Notes under the pieces: model-generated
What the model saw: the letters and a program-made list of their open reading frames with translations, nothing else
Database searches by the model: none
Told to the model about the DNA's origin: nothing
In this document: positions 57,705 through 64,000 of the stretch, piece after piece
How positions within the stretch are numbered: position 1 is the stretch's first letter
Layout of the letters: every line of letters begins with the position of its first letter
Assembly (NCBI RefSeq): GCF_000444875.1
Contig: NC_021985.1
Location: 5,042,170 to 5,106,169 of the forward strand
DNA length: 64,000 nucleotides
From: Streptomyces collinus Tu 365
GTDB lineage: Bacteria; Actinomycetota; Actinomycetes; Streptomycetales; Streptomycetaceae
Direction of reading: 5' to 3'
Position numbers and translations under genes: made by a program

Positions 57705-58583
57705 CTACCGGTTCGCCGCCGTGGAGGCCTGGGCCTGGCCGCGGCGGTAGATCTGGTTCGCGGTGAACTGCTGGAGGTCGTCGCCGGTGCGGAAGACGTC
57801 GGTGTCCTTCTTGGTGACGTTCTTGCCGTTGGTGAAGCCGCTGATCGTGAAGTAGGCGTAGCGGCCGTAGGCGTTGCGCGTGGAGCGGCAGATCGCGGCG
57901 TTGCAGAAGGGCTTGACGCCCTTGCCGGCCAGCGAGAGCACCATGCTCCGGCCGTCGGTCTGGCCCTTGGCCTTCTCCGCCTGGGCCGCCGTGTCGAAGA
58001 CCGCGACACCGACGGTGACGGCGATCCCGTCCTTCACGTAGCTGGCCCGGATCAGCCGGGTGCAGCCGTTGGCGGTGAGGATCTTGGGCAGGGTGCCGTC
58101 GGCGCCGGTGGAGCAGTTCTTCGCGTCCGACGTGGCGCCCTTCTTGTACACCGTGTCGCCCATGGTGAGCTGGGTGCCCGGGAAGAGCGTCTCGGGGCTC
58201 AGCGGCGCGGTGTCCTTCTTGGCGCTGGATATGAAGTCCTTCGGGTCCAGCGGCGGCGGGGCGCTGGTCGGCGCGAAGGACGGCGCCGTGGCGGAGCCGC
58301 TGGGCAGCGAGGCGGTGGCCGGCAGGTTGGTGGGCTTGCCGGAGGCGTCGTTGCCCCCGTTCGCGGACACGACGGCCATCGCCACGGCGGTCCCGACGCC
58401 GATCGTGGCGAGCGCACCGCCGCCGATGAAGAGCAGCCTGCGGCGCTTGTTCCGCGTCTCCGAAGCCTCGGCGAGCGCGGCCCAGTCCGGAGTCCCGTCG
58501 TCGCCACCGCTGCTCCACGGCTGCTGGGAATTAGGTTTCCAGGGATCCCACTGAGACTGGGGTCCCCCCTGCCCGTAACTCAT
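57705..58583 (-). CDS. Membrane-anchored protein of unknown function
   Basis: This 292-residue protein has a Gln/Pro/Gly/Ser-rich cytoplasmic N-terminus, a basic RNKRRRL patch followed by one transmembrane helix (about 50-70) and a Ser/Pro/Ala linker. The extracytoplasmic domain carries paired-looking cysteines (NCSTGADG, NGCTRL, PFCNAAICRS). No enzyme motif is seen. The start at 58583 gives MSYGQGGPQ; an ATG at 58592 is three codons longer. It converges on truA. Confidence 0.8.
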   Translation of the reverse strand: MSYGQGGPQSQWDPWKPNSQQPWSSGGDDGTPDWAALAEASETRNKRRRLLFIGGGALATIGVGTAVAMAVVSANGGNDASGKPTNLPATASLPSGSATAPSFAPTSAPPPLDPKDFISSAKKDTAPLSPETLFPGTQLTMGDTVYKKGATSDAKNCSTGADGTLPKILTANGCTRLIRASYVKDGIAVTVGVAVFDTAAQAEKAKGQTDGRSMVLSLAGKGVKPFCNAAICRSTRNAYGRYAYFTISGFTNGKNVTKKDTDVFRTGDDLQQFTANQIYRRGQAQASTAANR

Positions 58584-58675
58584 GGGGCGCATCTTAGACG
58601 TGGGTTCCCGGGTGCAGGAGCGCGTCGGCCGTCATGCCGCGTTTGTCCGGCGACATGAGGGGGAAGGGCCTCGTT

Positions 58676-58705
58676 TTGACCCGTCCGGGCCCGTGCAGGT
58701 AACCT
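58676..58705 (+). promoter_or_regulatory. Candidate rplM-rpsI promoter
   Basis: TTGACC (58676-58681) and TAACCT (58700-58705) have an 18-bp spacer, about 170 nt before rplM. The leader 58712-58882 holds no gene I can support. Confidence 0.65.
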
Positions 58706-58882
58706 GCTTCTTCGTTGTGTATTGGCTTGCTCATTCTCACGGGACGGGCCCTTACACCGGTCCACCGGGCCGATGACCAGCGACCAGCACGCGGTTTGCG
58801 TCAACCGTGGTGCGGTCAGGGCTGTCGTGATCGTTTCGGTGACCTGTTCAGGACCATTCACTCGAAGCGAAGGCTACGAACC

Positions 58883-59326
58883 GTGCGTACGTACAGCCCC
58901 AAGCCCGGCGATGTGACGCGCCAGTGGCACGTCATCGACGCTCAGGACGTCGTCCTGGGTCGTCTCGCCACGACCGCCGCGTCCCTTCTGCGGGGCAAGC
59001 ACAAGCCGATCTACGCCCCCCACGTCGACACCGGTGACTTCGTCATCATCATCAACGCCGACAAGGTGCACCTGTCCGGCAACAAGCGGACGCAGAAGAT
59101 GGCCTACCGCCACTCCGGCTACCCGGGTGGTCTGCGCTCCGTCCGTTACGACGAGCTGCTCGACAAGAACCCCGAGAAGGCCATCGAGAAGGCCGTCAAG
59201 GGCATGCTCCCCAAGAACACGCTGGGCCGTCAGATGCTCTCGAAGCTGAAGGTCTACAAGGGTGACGTGCACCCGCACGCTGCGCAGCAGCCGGTGCCGT
59301 TCGAGATCACCCAGGTCGCGCAGTAA
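58883..59326 (+). CDS. rplM: 50S ribosomal protein L13
   Basis: This 147-residue L13 reads MRTYSPKPGDVTRQWHVIDA from the GTG at 58883, with the GNKRTQKMAYRHSGYPGG signature. It is an early 50S assembly protein, co-transcribed with rpsI. Confidence 0.97.
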   Translation: MRTYSPKPGDVTRQWHVIDAQDVVLGRLATTAASLLRGKHKPIYAPHVDTGDFVIIINADKVHLSGNKRTQKMAYRHSGYPGGLRSVRYDELLDKNPEKAIEKAVKGMLPKNTLGRQMLSKLKVYKGDVHPHAAQQPVPFEITQVAQ

Positions 59327-59368
59327 GTCCGGCCACCCCCTAAGACTGAACAGAATCTGAGGAGAATC

Positions 59369-59881
59369 GTGGCCGAGACCACTGCCGAGCAGCCGCTCGA
59401 AGAGCTTGACATCGACAGCTACACCACGGAGTCGGACGTCCCCGTCGAGGGCGAGTACACCTCCGAGTCCCTCGCGTCCCGCTTCGGTGAGCCCCAGCCG
59501 GCCGCCGGCCTGGGCCGCCGCAAGAACGCCATCGCCCGCGTCCGGATCGTCCCGGGCACCGGCAAGTGGAAGATCAACGGTCGCACCCTCGAGGACTACT
59601 TCCCGAACAAGGTGCACCAGCAGGAAGTCAACGAGCCCTTCAAGGTGCTCGAGCTCGAGGGCCGTTACGACGTCATCGCCCGCATCGCGGGTGGCGGTGT
59701 CTCCGGTCAGGCCGGTGCGCTCCGTCTCGGTGTCGCCCGTGCGCTGAACGAGGCCGACGTCGACAACAACCGCGGCCCGCTGAAGAAGGCCGGCTTCCTC
59801 AAGCGCGACGACCGTGCGGTCGAGCGCAAGAAGGCCGGTCTGAAGAAGGCCCGCAAGGCCCCGCAGTACAGCAAGCGCTAA
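59369..59881 (+). CDS. rpsI: 30S ribosomal protein S9
   Basis: This 170-residue S9 starts at GTG 59369 behind GAGGAG. The core begins at GLGRRKNAIARVRIVPGTGK and ends in the P-site-contacting QYSKR tail. About 45 extra acidic N-terminal residues (ETTAEQPLEELDIDSYTTES) precede the core. Confidence 0.97.
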   Translation: MAETTAEQPLEELDIDSYTTESDVPVEGEYTSESLASRFGEPQPAAGLGRRKNAIARVRIVPGTGKWKINGRTLEDYFPNKVHQQEVNEPFKVLELEGRYDVIARIAGGGVSGQAGALRLGVARALNEADVDNNRGPLKKAGFLKRDDRAVERKKAGLKKARKAPQYSKR

Positions 59882-59904
59882 ACAGCAGCTGCCTGCTCGT
59901 ACTC

Positions 59905-59947
59905 CGAACGCCCCGGCGGCACGCCACGTGTGCCGCCGGGGCGTTCG
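59905..59947 (+). terminator. Terminator after rplM-rpsI
   Basis: A perfect 18-bp stem (59905-59922 with 59930-59947) has a 7-nt loop and is followed by TTTATC. Confidence 0.88.
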
Positions 59948-60059
59948 TTTATCCCAGCCAAGGGCGTATAACGACACAAGACGCTCAAAGGCTTGTGTGA
60001 TCGGATCGCATGGCGTCTGCCATCATTCCGGCAGCAAGGACGCTTCCTCAGGAGGACAA

Positions 60060-61418
60060 GTGGGACGACTCTTCGGCACGGACGGCGTGCGCGGTGTAGC
60101 CAACGCGGACCTGACCGCCGAGATGGCGCTCGGCCTGTCCGTCGCGGCGGCGCACGTGCTGGCCGAGGCGGGCACCTTCGAGGGCCACCGGCCGAAGGCC
60201 GTGGTCGGACGGGACCCGCGCGCGTCCGGGGAGTTCCTGGAGGCCGCCGTGGTGGCCGGCCTGGCGAGCGCCGGGGTGGACGTGCTGACCGTCGGCGTGC
60301 TGCCGACGCCCGCGGTCGCGTACCTGACCGGCGCGCTCGGCGCCGACCTCGGTGTGATGCTCTCCGCCAGCCACAACGCCATGCCGGACAACGGCATCAA
60401 GTTCTTCGCGCGCGGCGGCCACAAGCTCGCCGACGAGCTCGAGGACCGCATCGAGGGCGTCTACGAGTCCCACCGCCACGGCGAGCCCTGGGAGCGGCCC
60501 ACCGGCTCCGGCGTGGGGCGCGTGCGGGCCTACGACGAGGGCTTCGAGCAGTACGTCGGCCATCTGCTGTCGGTGCTGCCGAACCGCCTCGACGGTCTGA
60601 GGATCGTGCTCGACGAGGCGCACGGCGCGGCCGCCGGGGTCTCGCCGGAGGCGTTCACGCGGGCCGGCGCGCAGATCGTCACCATCGGTGCCGAGCCGGA
60701 CGGTCTCAACATCAACGACGGCTGCGGCTCCACCCACCTGGGCAAGCTGAAGGCCGCGGTCGTCGAGCACGGCGCGGACTTCGGCATCGCCCACGACGGG
60801 GACGCCGACCGCTGCCTGGCCGTGGACCACACCGGCGAGGAGATCGACGGCGACCAGATCCTGGCCGTGCTGGCGCTGGCGCTGCGCGAGCGCTCGGAGC
60901 TGCGCTCCGACACCGTCGTCGCCACGGTCATGTCCAACCTGGGCTTCAAGCTGGCCATGGAGCGGGCGGGCATCCGGCTGGTGCAGACGGCCGTGGGCGA
61001 CCGCTACGTGCTGGAGGAGATGAAGAGCCACGGCTTCGCGCTCGGCGGCGAGCAGTCCGGGCACGTGATCATCCTCGACCACGCGACGACCGGTGACGGC
61101 ACGCTGACCGGTCTGCTGCTGGCGGCGCGGGTGGCCGAGACCGGCCGCACGCTGCGGGAGCTGGCGTCCGTGATGGAGCGGCTGCCGCAGGTCCTGATCA
61201 ACGTGCCGGACGTGGACAGGTCCCGGGTGAAGACCTCGGGCGACCTCGCCGCCGCCGTCGCCGACGCGGAGCGCGAGCTGGGGGAGACCGGCCGGGTGCT
61301 GCTGCGCCCCTCCGGCACCGAGCCGCTGGTGCGGGTCATGGTGGAGGCCGCCGACATCGACCAGGCCCGGTCGGTCGCGGGGCGGCTGGCGGACGCGGTG
61401 AAGTCGGCGCTGGGCTAG
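60060..61418 (+). CDS. glmM: Phosphoglucosamine mutase
   Basis: This 452-residue enzyme converts glucosamine-6-P to glucosamine-1-P for UDP-GlcNAc. It has the phosphoserine loop LSASHNAMPDNGIKFF, the metal loop DGDADRC and the sugar loop GGEQSGH, and ends with the phosphate-binding RPSGTEPLVRVM. GTG 60060 has TCAGGAGGAC upstream. GlmS, the preceding pathway enzyme, is encoded 1.2 kb downstream. Confidence 0.97.
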   Translation: MGRLFGTDGVRGVANADLTAEMALGLSVAAAHVLAEAGTFEGHRPKAVVGRDPRASGEFLEAAVVAGLASAGVDVLTVGVLPTPAVAYLTGALGADLGVMLSASHNAMPDNGIKFFARGGHKLADELEDRIEGVYESHRHGEPWERPTGSGVGRVRAYDEGFEQYVGHLLSVLPNRLDGLRIVLDEAHGAAAGVSPEAFTRAGAQIVTIGAEPDGLNINDGCGSTHLGKLKAAVVEHGADFGIAHDGDADRCLAVDHTGEEIDGDQILAVLALALRERSELRSDTVVATVMSNLGFKLAMERAGIRLVQTAVGDRYVLEEMKSHGFALGGEQSGHVIILDHATTGDGTLTGLLLAARVAETGRTLRELASVMERLPQVLINVPDVDRSRVKTSGDLAAAVADAERELGETGRVLLRPSGTEPLVRVMVEAADIDQARSVAGRLADAVKSALG

Positions 61419-61437
61419 TCCTCATCGAGGGGTGCCG

Positions 61438-61465
61438 CGCGGGGCAGGGGACGACCCGCCCCGCG
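61438..61465. terminator. Hairpin between convergent glmM and coaA
   Basis: CGCGGGGC (61438-61445) pairs with GCCCCGCG (61458-61465) and may serve both converging transcripts. Confidence 0.55.
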
Positions 61466-61488
61466 GTCACCCGGGGAACGGCCCGGTC

Positions 61489-62478
61489 CTACAGCTTGCG
61501 CAGCCGCAGCCGCTGGACCTTGTGGTCCGGGCCCTTGCGCAGGATCAGGGTGGCGCGGCCGCGGGTGGGGGCGATGTTCTCCACCAGGTTGGGCTTGTTG
61601 ATCGTGCGCCACAGGGTGCGGGCGTAGTCCAGGGCCTCCTCCTCGGAGACCTGGGTGTACTTGCGGAAGTACGAGTCCGACTTCTGGAAGGCCGTCTGGC
61701 GCAGCTTCTTGAAGCGGCTGAGGTACCAGTGCTCGATGTCGTCGGCGGCGGCGTCGACGTACACGCTGAAGTCGAAGAAGTCCGCGAGGCCGACCCGGGT
61801 GCGGCCGTCCTTGCCGGGCAGTGCGGGCTGGAGCACGTTGAGCCCCTCGACGATCAGGATGTCCGGGCGCCGCACGGTCAGCCGACGGTCCGCCACGATG
61901 TCGTAGATCAGGTGCGAGTAGACAGGGGCGGTGACCTCGTCCTTGCCGGCCTTGATGTCGGCGACGAAGCGGGTCAGGGCCCGGCGGTCGTAGGACTCGG
62001 GGAAACCTTTCCGCGACATCAGGCCGCGGGCCTCCAGCTCCTTGGTGGGCAGCAGGAAGCCGTCGGTGGTGACCAGCTCCACGCGGGGGTGTTCCGGCCA
62101 GCGGGAGAGCAGCGCCTGGAGCAGCCGGGCCACGGTGGACTTGCCCACCGCGACCGACCCGGCGACGCCTATGACGAACGGCGTGCCGGACTGGGAGCCC
62201 TTCTCCCCGAGGAACGTGTTCAGCGCGCCCCTCAGCCCGTCGGTGGCGCCGACGTACAGGTTGAGCAGCCGGGAGAGCGGGAGGTAGATGTCCCGCACCT
62301 CGTCCAGGTCGATCACGTCCCCCAGACCGCGCAGCTTCTCCACCTCCTCGGCGGTGAGCGGCAGCGGCGTCTTGTCGCGCAGCGCGCTCCACTCCGCCCG
62401 CGTGAGGTCGACGTAGGGAGTCGCCTCCGGCCTGGGCCGGTGGGCGCTCCGGGGCATCGAGGAGACCGGTGAGATCAC
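61489..62478 (-). CDS. coaA: Pantothenate kinase, type I
   Basis: This 329-residue enzyme phosphorylates pantothenate, the first step of coenzyme A synthesis. The Walker A GVAGSVAVGKST, VTTDGFLLP, and SHLIYDI/ILIVEGLNVL motifs of the bacterial PRK-like family are intact. The start is GTG 62478 (MISPVSSMPRSAHR). It converges on glmM and diverges from glmS. Confidence 0.96.
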   Translation of the reverse strand: MISPVSSMPRSAHRPRPEATPYVDLTRAEWSALRDKTPLPLTAEEVEKLRGLGDVIDLDEVRDIYLPLSRLLNLYVGATDGLRGALNTFLGEKGSQSGTPFVIGVAGSVAVGKSTVARLLQALLSRWPEHPRVELVTTDGFLLPTKELEARGLMSRKGFPESYDRRALTRFVADIKAGKDEVTAPVYSHLIYDIVADRRLTVRRPDILIVEGLNVLQPALPGKDGRTRVGLADFFDFSVYVDAAADDIEHWYLSRFKKLRQTAFQKSDSYFRKYTQVSEEEALDYARTLWRTINKPNLVENIAPTRGRATLILRKGPDHKVQRLRLRKL

Positions 62479-62635
62479 AGTCCATTGTTAACGGAGTTTG
62501 AACGGGGCGGTGAGGTGGGGTACGTCACGCAGCCCTCCGGGCGCCCCCCGGAACGAGCTCATCACATCCCTCGGGCTCCCTCGGGAATTTCCGATTTCGG
62601 GCACGCTGTGCGTCGTTCGGGAGGTGTGGGGGTCG

Positions 62636-62641
62636 TAGGCT
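62636..62641 (+). promoter_or_regulatory. -10 hexamer placing glmS transcription at its ATG
   Basis: TAGGCT ends 7 nt before the ATG at 62649, so the transcript would start at the initiation codon. No ribosome site lies in the expected window. Confidence 0.45.
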
Positions 62642-62648
62642 GCCGCGC

Positions 62649-64000
62649 ATGTGCGGAATCGTGGGATACGTGGGGTCGCAGTCGGCGCTCGATGTCGTGA
62701 TGGCCGGGCTGAAGCGGCTGGAGTACCGGGGGTACGACTCGGCCGGGGTCGCCGTGCTGGCGGACGGTGGGCTCGCCGCGGCGAAGAAGGCCGGGAAGCT
62801 GGTCAACCTGGAGAAGGAGCTCGTCGACCGGCCGCTGCCGGCGGGGTCGACGGGGATCGGCCACACCCGGTGGGCCACCCACGGCGGTCCCACGGACGCG
62901 AACGCCCATCCGCACCTGGACAACGCGGGCCGCGTCGCGGTCGTCCACAACGGCATCATCGAGAACTTCGCGCTGCTGCGCGCCGAACTCGCCGAGCGGG
63001 GCCATGAGCTGACCTCCGAGACGGACACCGAGGTCGTCGCCCACCTCCTCGCCGAGGAGTTCTCCTCCTGCGCCGACCTGGCGGAGGCCATGCGGCTGGT
63101 GTGCCGGCGTCTGGAGGGCGCGTTCACGCTGGTCGCCGTGCACGCGGACGCGCCGGACGTCGTGGTGGGCGCGCGCCGCAACTCCCCGCTCGTGGTGGGG
63201 GTCGGAGAGGGCGAGGCGTTCCTCGCCTCCGACGTCGCCGCGTTCATCGAGCACACCCGCTCGGCCGTCGAACTGGGCCAGGACCAGGTGGTGGAGCTGC
63301 GCCGGGACGGTGTCACCGTCACCGGCTTCGACGGCCGCGAGGCGGACGTGCGTTCGTACCACGTGGACTGGGACGCCTCGGCCGCCGAGAAGGGCGGCTA
63401 CGACTACTTCATGCTCAAGGAGATCGCCGAGCAGCCGAAGGCGGTCGCCGACACCCTGCTGGGCCGGATCGACGCGGCCGGTTCGCTGACCCTCGACGAG
63501 GTGCGGATCTCCCCCTCCGAGCTGCGCGAGGTGGACAAGGTCGTCATCGTCGCCTGCGGCACGGCCTTCCACGCCGGGATGATCGCCAAGTACGCCATCG
63601 AGCACTGGACCCGCATCCCGTGCGAGGTGGAGCTCGCGAGCGAGTTCCGCTACCGGGACCCGATCCTGGACGGCCGCTCGCTGGTCATCGCCATCTCCCA
63701 GTCCGGCGAGACCATGGACACCCTGATGGCGCTGCGCCACGCCCGCGAGCAGGGCTCCAAGGTGCTGGCCATCTGCAACACCAACGGCTCGACGATCCCG
63801 CGCGAGTCGGACGCCGTGCTGTACACGCACGCCGGTCCCGAGGTGGCCGTCGCCTCCACCAAGGCGTTCCTGACCCAGCTCGTGGCCTGCTACCTGGTGG
63901 CGCTGTACCTCGGCCAGGTGCGGGGCACCAAGTGGGGCGACGAGATCCGTGCCGTCATCCGGGACCTGTCCCAGATCTCGGGCGAGGTCGAGCGGGTGCT
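62649..64000 (+). CDS. glmS: Glutamine-fructose-6-phosphate aminotransferase, 5' part
   Basis: The first 450 residues are present; the gene runs off the right edge. Cys2 (MCGIVGYVG) is the glutaminase nucleophile after Met removal, and GHTRWATHG and HNGIIENF are typical of the class II amidotransferase domain. The first SIS sugar-isomerase domain follows (VVIVACGTAFHAGMIAKYAI, ISQSGETMDTL). It makes glucosamine-6-P, feeding glmM next door. Confidence 0.96.
   Translation, partial: MCGIVGYVGSQSALDVVMAGLKRLEYRGYDSAGVAVLADGGLAAAKKAGKLVNLEKELVDRPLPAGSTGIGHTRWATHGGPTDANAHPHLDNAGRVAVVHNGIIENFALLRAELAERGHELTSETDTEVVAHLLAEEFSSCADLAEAMRLVCRRLEGAFTLVAVHADAPDVVVGARRNSPLVVGVGEGEAFLASDVAAFIEHTRSAVELGQDQVVELRRDGVTVTGFDGREADVRSYHVDWDASAAEKGGYDYFMLKEIAEQPKAVADTLLGRIDAAGSLTLDEVRISPSELREVDKVVIVACGTAFHAGMIAKYAIEHWTRIPCEVELASEFRYRDPILDGRSLVIAISQSGETMDTLMALRHAREQGSKVLAICNTNGSTIPRESDAVLYTHAGPEVAVASTKAFLTQLVACYLVALYLGQVRGTKWGDEIRAVIRDLSQISGEVERV

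Overview
The window is from a high-GC actinobacterium, almost certainly a Streptomyces. Supporting signs are strong third-position GC bias, GTG/TTG starts, long GC-rich hairpin terminators, a single TTA codon confined to an accessory gene, and ribosomal-protein and RNA polymerase sequences of the S. coelicolor type. It carries most of the core transcription/translation superoperon: rpmG, secE-nusG, rplKA, rplJL, rpoBC, rpsL-rpsG-fusA-tuf, S10, spc, alpha, and rplM-rpsI-glmM. Cell-wall and cofactor genes flank it (uppP 5' end, murB, glmM, coaA, glmS 5' part).

Layout. 1-4370: uppP start, a BlaI-type repressor with an M56 (BlaR1-like) metallopeptidase behind palindromic operators, a small Cys protein, an NAD(P)-binding protein and a degenerate amidohydrolase. 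4672-6109: tRNA-Thr, tRNA-Met, rpmG and two MaoC-type dehydratases, the same order as mycobacterial rpmG2-hadAB upstream of secE-nusG. 6247-8748: a TetR repressor and a 14-TM MFS exporter with matching operators, then short tandem repeats. 8841-13279: an anomalous tRNA-like sequence, murB, a hypothetical gene, adenosine deaminase and an aspartate-type aminotransferase. 13540-31773: tRNA-Trp, secE, nusG, rplK, rplA, a lipoprotein, rplJ, rplL, rpoB, rpoC, rpsL, rpsG, fusA, tuf. 31963-39668: an accessory segment between the str and S10 operons with a secreted serine protease, LysR and AraC regulators, a secreted intradiol dioxygenase carrying the same carbohydrate-binding module as the protease, and a three-gene cluster with a large WXG100-like protein and a lipoprotein. 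40089-57701: S10, spc and alpha operons through truA. 57705-64000: a membrane-anchored protein, rplM, rpsI, glmM, coaA and truncated glmS.

Most of the core is co-oriented and tightly packed, with several 1-4 nt stop/start overlaps. Candidate internal control points are strong hairpins at secE/nusG, rpsQ/rplN, rplO/secY, fusA/tuf and rpoA/rplQ, an L10-type leader before rplJ, and a nearly identical 27-nt leader element before both rpsL and rpsJ. The least ordinary items are that leader pair, the tRNA-like sequence at 8841-8933, a 157-bp duplicated 3' end of map whose two differences are both synonymous, the TTA codon in the dioxygenase signal peptide, and the WXG-like cluster. All functional calls rest on reading the sequence; no database search was run.
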